Origin: Tillus elongatus
Taxonomy: Eukaryota > Arthropoda > Insecta > Coleoptera > Cleridae
Length of the DNA stretch: 64,000 bases
Assembly (NCBI GenBank): GCA_964006375.1
Contig: OZ023266.1
Coordinates: forward strand, 61,263,946 to 61,327,945
Reading direction: 5' to 3'
Below, one piece after another: positions 35,806 to 48,454 of this stretch; the first letter of the stretch is position 1; each line of letters opens with the position of its first letter. The notes beneath the pieces were generated by a model. That model worked only from the letters and a program-made list of their open reading frames with translations, did not search any database and had not been told where the DNA came from. Both the position numbers and the translations under genes were made by a program.

Positions 35806-36150
35806 AAAAACAAATGTTCCTTAAATCGAGCTGCACTATTGATTTATAGCCCGTTATTTGCACTCTTTCTTTGATACATAAGATGTTGCAAAACTTGGCA
35901 CGTAAAAGTTATAACGGGAATTGAAAAACAACATCCGGCAATTAAAATAGTATTAATTAAAATAATAATTAAAATAGTATAAATGTGATGTTTGTTGGTT
36001 AAGTAGTTTAGAATTTTTCATCCTCTGATGACGTTAGCTTTGCTAGTGAAACAATCGTCAGGTCTTTAAAAGATGTGTTGTCGTGATTTGGGTTCTCCAA
36101 GTGTACTTATCAATGCTCATCACAGGTTCCAATCTTCACTTGTTCGTCAT
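35806..36150 (+). repeat. Penelope-like 3' region and terminal repeat
   Basis: GCAATAAAAACAAATGTTCC, then TTAAATCGAGCTGCAC, repeats the end of the GIY-YIG frame seen at 1,930-1,970. 36,010-36,150 is the terminal-repeat block with a hammerhead-like motif. Confidence 0.7.
36018..36066 (+). ncRNA. Hammerhead-like ribozyme motif D
   Basis: CTGATGA (36,025-36,031), stem II GTTAGC-TTT-GCTAGT, GAAA (36,048-36,051), a minimal stem III with loop AATC, and the cleavage triplet GTC (36,057-36,059). Stem I pairs CCT with AGG. Relative to motif C, one stem II pair changed on both strands (A-T to G-C) and another became T-G, so the pairing is conserved. One unpaired C lies between core and stem II. Confidence 0.55.
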
Positions 36151-36159
36151 AAATCTATG

Positions 36160-36640
36160 AAATAAGTTGTAAAGATTATGATCTTAAAAAAGTTGGGCAA
36201 ACTAACAGATCTATTGAAACTAGCTTTAAAGAGCATTTAACACAACTGAGATACGATACTGTAGACAAACATTTTTCTACTTTTATTGCAAGCCTTATCA
36301 TGAGTAGATTTAAAACAGACTTTGCAAATAAAAACAAGTATTTTTCTAGAGTATGGATTCATTATGTACACAATACTTTTGCAGTGGTTAACACTAAGAA
36401 GAAACGAGTGGATAATTTTGTTGCAAAACTAAACGGCAGATTTGACTGGATAAAATTTACTTACGAATTTGAAAATAATATATAACTACATTTTCTAGAT
36501 GTATCAGTCATTAGAAATAAAGACATCTTAGGATTTGTTGTCTGCAGAAAGCAAACCGTACTCTATGAGCTACCTCCCGATTCCGAATTTTTTTCACCAT
36601 GGATTTTCACCAAAAAAAAATGGATACTTTGAATTGCTTA
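36160..36640 (+). pseudogene. Penelope-like GIY-YIG and RT remnants
   Basis: 36,155-36,270 reads YEISCKDYDLKKVGQTNRSI, then HLTQLRYDTVDK, the GIY-YIG domain start. 36,300-36,620 reads YFSRVWIHYVHNTFAVVNTK, then RFDWIKFTYEFENN and LHFLDVSVIRN, the Penelope RT region around the active site (the usual VDD appears as VHN). The domains are in the wrong order for one element (RT normally precedes GIY-YIG), so these are two rearranged or tandem copies. Confidence 0.7.
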
Positions 36641-36760
36641 ATGAACAAATTAATAAAATTTTCTTTAAAGATATGTAGATAAATGTTGACATAACAAATC
36701 AACTAAATACATTAGGTATGTACCTCAATATAATCGTAATTCAGACTGTCTGGTAACAAT

Positions 36761-38019
36761 TGTCACGGAGTGACTAATCCTGGATAGATTACCCGGCCTA
36801 ATTTACCATCATAACCACTGCATTATGTTACACCATAAAGGTTGGAATATTTTCCAACATTTTCCGTGGAGTAATGTACGAAAGATTTGCGAAGGTTGGA
36901 ATATTTCCCAACATTTTCCGTGGAGGAATATACGAGTTCCGGTATGTCAAACGGAATAATTAGTAGAGGGGACAATTAGGCGGGGGCGATTTCGGAAAAG
37001 AAGTGTGACCGGACGGAACGCCGACGGAGAGTAGGGAGTTCGGTAGTTACCGCGAACAAGCTAGTGCGTCCGTCGCAAAGAAGTGAAATTATAAAGCCCG
37101 TGAGGTTCAAGAGAAGACGAGTAAGCCGAGCGAGACCGCCGCTTCCCACCGCCACCACCGCAGCGATTGCTTAGTGAACCTCGTCACCGGAGAATACCCC
37201 AGGTAGGTGAAAACCTTATTCTAATACCTGTGATCGAAATGTGGAACGCCCCACAATAACACTGGGAACCTTAGAGGGGACCGCTTCTTCCCTGTCTCCG
37301 CTGACGGGCTGCTCTGGGGGTTGGGAGGTGCATTGGCTGGAGTAGATTCGGACAGAGTAGCGACTGCGCTGGTCCGGCTTGAAATAGCTAGGCGGCGCCC
37401 GGCGTCCCGGGCCGTCCGCGGCCCCGTTCAGGAAGGGCGTAAATCCGGGAACGGGAGTGGTCTTCTTCCGCACCGAACAAGGTTCCCCGAGCGTGCGAGT
37501 GAGAACGTGTGAATGATGGGCCGTAGATAATACTTGCTGGTGCCATACAAAGCTTGATGTGGTGTTCGACGCACCCTGTTAGTTGCATGCCCGCCTGGGA
37601 ACACCCGCTATTAATCACTACCCTGCCACCACCGTGCACCGCTTGAACGTTGCCGCCTTACCGTCCCCGTGCAATCCGCGTGTAACAATAATTTAAAGCC
37701 AAGTAGCCGCCTCTGCCTCTGGCCGCCCATAATTGCTGCGCTTCCTGGTAACAGGACCCCGTTATCTCCCTGTGTATATAGTTAGTGAATAGAATTTTAT
37801 TTTAATTTACTCGATATTTCATTTATTCTCCCAGAATATCCACCCAAATACAGTTTGACTCCAGTTCTTAAATAAAGACCATAACCAAAAGTCCCGGGGG
37901 ACTTTGTCTTGGCTTAGGAGGACCCTGTCTCCACTCGAAACTACCCTGGGCTAGTGTATCCGTTGACAGTGACTGGGGAGAAGGGGGGCATCCAGCGGGA
38001 GCGCGTTTACTCCCTGACA
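36761..38019. mobile_element. Probable solo LTR (~1.26 kb)
   Basis: Begins TGTCACGGAGT and ends ACTCCCTGACA, an inverted repeat matching at 10 of 11 positions with the TG...CA ends of LTRs. It is GC-rich against AT-rich surroundings and has AATAAAG near 37,870. No internal gag-pol follows. A pair of direct repeats (GGTTGGAATATTTTCCAACA at 36,841 and 36,895) lies near the left end. I could not find a target-site duplication, so the ends are provisional. Confidence 0.55.
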
Positions 38020-38204
38020 AACTCTATAAACGCTGGCGTCCGAGCATGATCCCGTAGGAAAGCCGTGTCCCGGAAGTCATCCCGAAATTCCCCCAGGTTA
38101 GGGAAAACTAGTATTGACCCCCGGCCATCCCAAGTGGTCGTCGCACAATAATTTAGTAATAAACATAAAATAAACAAAATGTTAGCGGGATCCACAACCT
38201 TTAG

Positions 38205-38416
38205 AAAATGGAAAATAGACTCAAACGTTATCTGCTTACCGTTTGAACCACAACCATTATGACAGATTTATATATATTTTTTGAGAAACTCAATTTACAA
38301 GTAACCTTTTCAATTAAAAAGACATTGAAAAATATAAGGGGATCCAAAAAATACAGATAAACCCACTGTGAAGTTAGGATCTATGAAATTAGTTGTAGAG
38401 ATTGCAACTAAGATGT
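38205..38416 (+). pseudogene. Penelope-like linker and GIY-YIG remnant
   Basis: NVICLPFEPQP, then frameshifted VTFSIKKTLKNI and IYEISCRDCN, follows the RT-to-GIY-YIG linker order of Penelope-like elements. Several frame breaks. Confidence 0.55.
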
Positions 38417-39084
38417 TATTATTACTATTACTATTTGTTGTCCAAAACCATGTCAATACAATAAGTTTTATAACTTATTGTATTTTGACAGTTTAATAAG
38501 ACTTTCTTTCTTCCAAAAATATCTGACATTTATTCTCTAAACAATATACAATCAGTACGATATTTGTTGAGACAGAATTTCAAAAAGACTCCCGGCGTGA
38601 CTTTCTTAGAATTAACCGCATTCGACCCCCGAGGTAATCTGAAAGACATTGATGGTGTGGCGTATTATTTACTTAAATACATGTTTACTTATTTATTCCT
38701 TTTTTTTACCAACGTGTTTATAATTGTATCATCTTCTAGTTTATGATTTGTACTCTACCGCACTGTAAAAGAAATAGAAATCCATTTTAATCAGAACATC
38801 AACTTTATATATATTTTAATATGTTGAAAATAACGCGGATAATTTCAAGGAACGCCCTTGGCGCGGTAAATTGTTACAGTAGTTCTGATAACATAACTTA
38901 ATTGGCCTATTTTTTTTTTTGAATTCTATCTCAACAGATATTGCACGAACTGTTCTTTAAATTATGACACAGGACTTCTCAAATTCGGTTCTTCCTTTTT
39001 CAATATATGAGGCTTACCACTAAACACATTTCTTTTTTGATATTTGTATCCATATAGAAGAACCTCCATATCGATATATCTATG
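38417..39084. other. Intron, nothing recognised
   Basis: AT-rich DNA without conserved frames or repeats that I can identify. Confidence 0.5.
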
Positions 39085-39660
<576 letters not shown>

Positions 39661-39866
39661 TGTTTTTATTCACTACACTTCCTTCAAACTTTATAATTTT
39701 GTGAACGACCAAATGATGGATGTGTAATATGGTACAACGCAGAAGTCGTGTGTTGTCGAGCATATCCTGATATGAGTATGTACAAAAAAGTAATACTTTT
39801 GTAATGGGTCTAAATGCAATTAAAAGAAAAAAAATATTTAGAAATCTTTCTCGTTTGATACTGTAC

Positions 39867-40290
39867 CTGGACATACTTCCTTGTCTGTTTCTGCCGATCA
39901 TACCAAAACCCATAATCCATCCACTGTCTCAGCAACTCTAACGGTGGTTGAGACCCGTAAGTCTCCTTAGCGGGCATATTCAAGTCCTCCAAGAAGGTGA
40001 TAAGTGTCTTTCCGCCAAATGGTACATATGTACCCTTTGTCCTCTTCTCCACTCGGCTTTCAACAGCATCCTGCAGATTCTGTGATGAAGTTTGTGCTGA
40101 CATATTAACAAATAGCACAGAAAACTTTTCCCTATCAAGGTTTGCAAGTACTGACTGAGCCGTGGAAGTTTTACCAGTACCCACAGGTCCAGTTAGCAGA
40201 ACGGGGTTACCATTGGTAAGAAGGTCTTGGACAATGTACTGGTAGCGCACAGTGTCTACTGTTGGGACAATTATCTTGAAGAAGGGCTCT
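39867..40290 (-). CDS. DNAH2: Dynein heavy chain exon: AAA3 Walker A and B
   Basis: 424 bases with acceptor TTTCTTTTAG and donor GTACAG. It encodes the start of AAA3, with a complete P-loop GPVGTGKTST, the segment VLFVNMSAQTSSQNLQ and a Walker B region TFLEDLNMP followed by GSQPPLELLRQWMDYGFWYDR-type sequence. The first acidic residue of Walker B is Glu where I expect Asp in axonemal chains. AAA3 is the regulatory nucleotide-binding site of the ring. Confidence 0.96.
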
Positions 40291-40519
40291 CTAAAAGAAA
40301 AGTATAGTTCAAGTCAACATATATGTAGCTGGTAATGATGTAACTATATGCACTAGTGAAATATAAAATATAAAACAAAATATAAGAAACAAGCAAAAAA
40401 TAGGACAGTACTATTAATGCAGTGAATTTCTTGCATTACATATCAATATATTGTTTTTTTACTCAAAAAAAAAAATTAACAAAACATGTTTTAACATGTA
40501 TTTGGTAAACTAAAAAATA

Positions 40520-41780
40520 AAGGGTGTACGAGTGAGAGGTTGAATATTAAAGTTGGCACCATTTTCCTTCTGTCAAACTCACAATTCTCAAAATTTCATA
40601 ATTACCATTTGAAGTTGTGAAGCGCTATTTAATCGAGCAACGCATTTTCATTATTAAAAGTCACTGTGAAAATGGGAGAAATTTCACGCAGACCAATCGC
40701 AAACTTCGTAATTATTTTGGTCGCCATCACTGTCCTTCAATTGAAGCTTTGATTAAGAAATTTGAATAAACAGGTTCAGTTTGTAACGTGAAGAGACCTA
40801 TGTATGTTCATAGTGGTCGTTCTCAGGAAAACTTAGACATAGTGTTGGAGAGTACTGTTAAGGATCCAAAAACTTCTATTCAACATCGTGCTCATCGAGT
40901 GCAATTTTCCAAAAGGACTGTCCAACGAATTTTGACAAAGGAACTTCATCTACAAGCCTATAAAATTCAATTGACATAACAATTGAAGACGACCGACCAT
41001 GCACAACAACATACTTTTGTGAATTGGGTGTTGGAGCCAGGAAGAATTGATGACGAATTTGCAAAGGAAGTCATTTTAAGCGACGAAGCACATTTTCAAT
41101 TGGATGGATACGTCAACAAGCAAAATTCCCATATTTAGGGTTCTAAAAATCCAGTTTGATCTTTGAAAAGCCGCCCAAGAGTTGCTATTTGGTGCAGTTT
41201 CTGGGCTCGGGGAGTGATAGGACTATACTTTTTCGAAAACACTGATGGAGTTGCGGTAACCGTCAATGGTGTTCGTTACCACGATATGATAAAAAAAATT
41301 ATGAAACCAGTTGATTGATACTGACTTGGAAGACATATTCTTCCAACAAGATGGTGCAACTTACTGACAATGAAACAATGTTATTATCACACACAGAGTT
41401 TTCTGGCCATGTGATCTCTCTCAGTGGTGACCAGACTTAGCCACTGCATTTGTGTGATCTGACAACACGGGATTTCTTCCTCGGAAGTTTCTTGAAAGAG
41501 AAGATCTATGCCGATAAACACCAAACAATTACAATGCTGAAAAACGAGATTCAACGTGTCATTGATGAGATACAGCCTCAATTATGTCACAAGGTGATAG
41601 AAAATTTCACCAGAAGAGTGCATGTCTGCAACCAAGGTCATGGTGGACATTTTGAAAATATCGTATTCCATAATTAGTGGCAGAATTTATATATTATAAA
41701 CAATTGAAATTTTTTTTCAAAATATTAAACGTCGGTCAAAATTCAGGCTGTCGTTGGGACACCTTTATATGACAAAATTT
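40520..41780 (+). pseudogene. Tc1/mariner-superfamily transposase remnant
   Basis: Plus-strand translation with many stops: KRPMYVHSGRSQENLDIVLE, then SKRTVQRILTKELHLQAYKI, VILSDEAHFQLDGYVNKQN (first catalytic Asp), RPRVAIWCSFWARGVIGLYF, VTVNGVRYHDMI and DIFFQQDGATY (second Asp). The order matches the IS630/Tc1/mariner catalytic domain. Terminal repeats were not resolved. It lies in the intron right of the AAA3 P-loop exon. Confidence 0.8.
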
Positions 41781-41802
41781 AAATTTCTAATTTCTATATA
41801 TA

Positions 41803-43930
<2,128 letters not shown>

Positions 43931-44838
43931 CAAACTGACGTCCATCCTGTTCAAAGCCTAATTGTAGCCTTTGTTCAAATGACCGCTTGACATTGAGCAA
44001 CATTTGCAGTGATATTGTATTGAAAGCATTCCGTATGTGTTCTCATATCATCTTGTGTGGTAGGAGGCATTTCATATACGATATTCTTAACATGTCCCCA
44101 CAAGAAAAAATCAAGACGTGTTAGGTCTGGCGATCTGACTGGTCAGTTTTGTGGACCTCCTCGTCCTAACCATTTATTAGGTTTACTAAATATACTACTA
44201 AATGTCTACTAAGTTCTTGTCACACTCTGATTTGAAAATGTGCCAGAGCACCATCCAGTTGTAGCCACAGCCTTATAATAGATAGTGGAACGTCTCCCAA
44301 AAGTTTAGGCAAACTTTGACCAAGAGACCTATGAAACATATCTCCAAACAGGTGTCCATGGAAAAAGTAAGGACCTATTACTGTTGACCCTAATATTCCA
44401 CCCCACACATTGATAGACCAACGATTCTGACAGTTAATACTGCGGCAAAAATGTGGATTTTCATCAGCATAGTAATGAAAATTATGTCTGTTTACCAAGC
44501 CGTTACTATGGAAAGTCGATTCGTCTGTAAGCAGCACAAAATCGACAAAGTGTTCATTCTCACCCAACATCTCTAATGCCCAAGTACAAGAATCAAGTCA
44601 TCGATTGAAGTCAGCATCTGAAAGTTCTTGATTTAATTGGATATGGTAGGGATGAAATTTGTGTTTTCTAATTATTCTGTCAATGCTCTGCCTGCTCAAC
44701 GCCGTTTCCTGACTGACTGTGCTGGCTTATGTGGGGATTTTCTATAAGGGATCCAATGACCGCTAACACATTTTCTTCATTTCCGGTATTTGGACTCTGT
44801 TTTGGAGATCCCCATAGTAGTCCTTCTTACCTTGGACA

Positions 44839-44842
<4 letters not shown>
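43931..44842 (-). pseudogene. Tc1/mariner-superfamily transposase remnant
   Basis: Minus strand. The open part (44,220-44,570) contains FVLLTDESTFHSNGLVNRHN (first catalytic Asp), NRWSINVWGGILGSTVIGPY and WLQLDGALAHFQ (second Asp). Further decayed pieces on either side correspond to the N-terminal region and, after a shift, the C-terminus (VKRSFEQRLQLGFEQDGRQF). The right end TTGGACACAC matches the terminal repeat of the element at 41,803-43,025 and adjoins (TA)n. Both catalytic Asp residues are kept, but the frame is broken. Confidence 0.8.

Positions 44843-44929
<87 letters not shown>
44843..44929. repeat. (TA)n microsatellite
   Basis: About 85 bases of TA next to a Tc1/mariner-type terminal repeat. 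Confidence 0.97.
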
Positions 44930-44934
<5 letters not shown>

Positions 44935-45521
44935 GGTGATTCATAACAAATGGGAAATCTAACCACAGGGGGCACTAGTTATACCCTACTACTTTGGTAA
45001 ATCGAGCCACATTTTTTTCCTATAAGATTATGCTCAAAATAAAGTAAAAATCTAAGAGTGTTCTTATTAACATCAAGTCAATATTCGGGGGACAATTCTC
45101 ATTCCAAACATTTTAACAGAGCTTCATTACAAAAGCATTCAAGGTCAAAGAGATGTTCAAGAAGATATAGACTGTGAGGAGATTCGATAGTTATAGTTAG
45201 TTATTCTTTATTGGTAAGGAAATTATAGAGCATATCTTACAAAAAATAGTTTTATTTGTTTGTAATCGATGTCATTTTAGCATGATTACAATCTAAAACA
45301 AACAGTTCTAAATTCTCTTGACAGTGACATTATTTACTTTAAAGTTTCGATATTACAATTTTTACATTCACTTCCTTATTACTTCATACTCATACTCAAA
45401 AATCTCGTTTTCACTTCAATTTCAAAATATTTTAGATTTCTTAAGACCAAAATTTTTGAAGTGTGATTTCGACATTACATCAACTGAAGGTTTGTGATTA
45501 AAAAAAAAAAGAAAAACTTAC
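44930..45521. other. Intron, nothing recognised
   Basis: AT-rich sequence downstream of the exon at 45,522-45,707. Confidence 0.5.
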
Positions 45522-45707
45522 GCAGGATCATAACTCCACCCATAATTTAATTTGTCCTCCCATAACTGAAAACATCTATTATTCACATCCACATAATATT
45601 CATATATAGTATCTTTAATAGGAAATATGCCTTCTTTTTCTCTGATAAAAGCATCCAGTTTTCTTCTACCTTCCTCGTTTGTTGTGCAACACACAGACCA
45701 AATTAAG
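45522..45707 (-). CDS. DNAH2: Dynein heavy chain exon: AAA2-AAA3 connection
   Basis: 186 bases with acceptor TTTCCAG and donor GTAAG. It encodes LIWSVCCTT, the equivalent of the conserved FxLVWSVG region of dynein heavy chains, then an aromatic-rich segment ending at YDP. Phases on both sides fit the neighbouring exons. Confidence 0.94.
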
Positions 45708-46292
45708 CTGGAAAGTAAAATAATGAAATGTCCTCTTCAATTTCTCTATTATTAAAATCTCCTGTGATGTAAATATAAACTGCATCAAGGCGCAAAACAA
45801 CAATTTTCCCAGTTTGTTTGATAAATATGTAATACAAAGAAGATACAGCTTATAGTTATATACGGTTCCCAAAATTTATGGAAAGGTTATAACTTTTTAG
45901 AAACACTCTGTAAAAAAATTTCTTAGACAAAAGTATTTTAATATATTTTTTACACCTTCTGCTAACGTTGGATTTTTTATAAAGTCAGTAATTTCGTTGC
46001 CATGATACCCAACCTTCTTTTTCAAATGGCAACACATTATTTTCTGCTCTTATTTGGGATGGATCAACCTTTTTTTTTGCCGTCCGGATGAGCAAAATTT
46101 TTATTGAGTTGCATTACAACATTTTTTAAATAACCTCGAAATTAAGTACAAATTCTGAAATCCAAATTAAGGAACATTATCAAACAGAGGGCTGTGCCTA
46201 CTGACAGCCTTGACATTTCCATATAATGTCATCTTGTTAACGTAATAATAAGTCGTATTGCTAGTTTTCATCAGAAAAGCAGCAATATCTTT

Positions 46293-46674
46293 TTGCAGTC
46301 AGTGTGGAAAATGGTTCATTTAAGTGAAACAGTAAGTATTCAGATTCTAATAATAATTGGATACAGCAATTGCAAAAGAACACAAATTGAGGCCTCGTAC
46401 ATTTTAAATGAACTCTATCCAAACAGATTACCAATTACGCAGTCAGTGGTGTGTAAAACACTAAGGAGATTTAGAGAAATAGGTACTGTAAAGGGCCTGC
46501 CAAACTCGGACCTCAGAATCATGCAACAAATAATGAGAAAAGTTTAGATCTATTGCTGGAAATAACAGAAACATACTGGATAATTTTTATAACAGACTGG
46601 GTGATTGCCTTGCTGTGGATTGCGAACATTTCGAGCACTTGTTGCATTAAAATATTTGTTACTGAATTTTTATT

Positions 46675-46680
<6 letters not shown>
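46293..46680 (+). pseudogene. Transposase N- and C-terminal pieces
   Basis: SVWKMVHLSETVSIQILIII, then GYSNCKRTQIEASYILNELY, ITQSVVCKTLRRFREIGTVK is the helix-turn-helix half of a Tc1/mariner-superfamily transposase. It breaks off before the catalytic domain, and NRNILDNFYNRLGDCLAVDC-FEHLLH then resembles the C-terminal end, so the catalytic centre was deleted before the later insertions. Confidence 0.7.
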
Positions 46681-46926
<246 letters not shown>

Positions 46927-47296
46927 AATGGGTGGAGTAGGGGTTAAGGAGTCGCGGGCCAAAGGACTCCAGGGGGCAAGCTGAGGAAGTGGAAATAACA
47001 ACATAAACTCCCGATGAAGCTTTCCCCAAGACCGTCATGCGCGGTAAAAATCCGCATCCTGCACGAGGTGACCCTGCTAATAACTAAACATGACGGATCT
47101 AGACAAGGAGGTCGAACTAAACTCCCCCAATCTACGGTGTCACGTGACCCGTGCCTATGGATGGATGGCACCAGGGCGATGGTGTCGTGAACGGAACCTC
47201 TGGAGTACCAGGCAACCCTCCAGAGTAACCCGCCTTGCACCACACAGGGGGTTCTGATGGTGTGGACAGTATTTCCCCCATTCTCGTGGGAACAAC

Positions 47297-48454
47297 ATGA
47301 AGATTATAAATACATATAAAACCAAAACCAATGAGGCTCGAGGAGTGGCTCCGGCTACAGACTTGAGCCTTGAGTCTATCCCGGAAACGGAGACGAGCCA
47401 GGGTGCGGCAGCGGACTCTGGAGGTCCCACGACCGGCGTAGATACGGGGGATCAGGGGGTAGCTTCGGCCAGAGACCTGTCCCCGACACCCAAGCTGGAG
47501 GCTGGGTCCCACCGGAGGGCGGCGAGCTCCGCGGACTCCGGGGGCCCCTCCACCAGTGAGGACTCTACTGTTAGAGTAGAGGGACTGCCCCGGCAGTCCA
47601 AGCGTCTTTCCGGGGCGCAAAGAAAGAAGCTCCGGAGGGCGCAAAAAATGGCGGCCGGGACCTGGACGGTCGAGAAACCTGTAAAGGCGCAAGAGGGGAG
47701 TGCGGGTCAGAAGAGGACGCGCTCGAACTCTAGCACGCCCACTACAGACAGACGTTCCAAAAGGGCCAGGGTGCCTGTAAAGGCGCAAGAGGAGAGTGCG
47801 AGTCGGAAGACGCCGCGCTCTGGCTCTAGCACGCCTACTACAGACAGACCTCCCAAAGGAACTAAGGCCGGAACACCGGCGCAGACTGGCTCTTACAGGG
47901 AGGCTGCGGAGGGCCTCGGGATGGCGGTGATTGACAGACGCCATCCTGAGGTCACGCTAGACCAGGGGAAGGCGGACCTGATCCAGGCTGCGGTGGTAGC
48001 TGGAGTGGACTCTCTTCAGGAAGGGGAGAGCCCGCCTCAGTTCCACCGGACGCGCCTGACGGGGGGCATCCTCTGGATAACCTGTGCCGGCCCGCAGTCG
48101 CGGGACTGGCTGCGGAAAACGATCGGGGGCCTCGGTCAGATTTGGGAGGGGGCGGACTTGACAGCCGTCGAGCCCAAGGAACTCCCAAAGAGACGCAAGG
48201 TCCTCGTACGGATCCCTGACACCGTCCCGCAGGAGACGGTGATCAGCAGACTTAAGATCCAGAACCCTGAACTGGGGACGCAACACTGGTCGGTTCTAAG
48301 CAGGAAGGCAGAGGAGAAAGGACAGACGCTCGCCTTCTCGATCGACCCGACATCTTACAGAGCCCTTGAAGGAACCTCCTTCAAGGCATTCTGGGGCATG
48401 GGAAGGGTTAGCTTCCGCCCACTGGGGAAGCAATTAAGGGTTAATGGGACTTAG
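47297..48454 (+). CDS. ORF1 protein of retroelement copy 2
   Basis: 385 residues, matching the copy 1 protein except for an Ala-to-Gly change at codon GGA (48,002). Basic, low-complexity N-terminal half with a tandem 32-residue repeat, and an ordered C-terminal half ending FWGMGRVSFRPLG. Expected to coat the element RNA; no zinc knuckle visible. Its stop overlaps the ORF2 ATG by 11 bases, the usual arrangement for termination-reinitiation. The start at 47,297 is the first ATG in a frame open from the leader. Confidence 0.93.
   Translation: MKIINTYKTKTNEARGVAPATDLSLESIPETETSQGAAADSGGPTTGVDTGDQGVASARDLSPTPKLEAGSHRRAASSADSGGPSTSEDSTVRVEGLPRQSKRLSGAQRKKLRRAQKMAAGTWTVEKPVKAQEGSAGQKRTRSNSSTPTTDRRSKRARVPVKAQEESASRKTPRSGSSTPTTDRPPKGTKAGTPAQTGSYREAAEGLGMAVIDRRHPEVTLDQGKADLIQAAVVAGVDSLQEGESPPQFHRTRLTGGILWITCAGPQSRDWLRKTIGGLGQIWEGADLTAVEPKELPKRRKVLVRIPDTVPQETVISRLKIQNPELGTQHWSVLSRKAEEKGQTLAFSIDPTSYRALEGTSFKAFWGMGRVSFRPLGKQLRVNGT

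Noticed and set aside
37216..37639. Overlapping short frames in the GC-rich region 37.2-37.6 kb
   Set aside because: They result from low stop frequency in the GC-rich solo-LTR-like element and show no domain.
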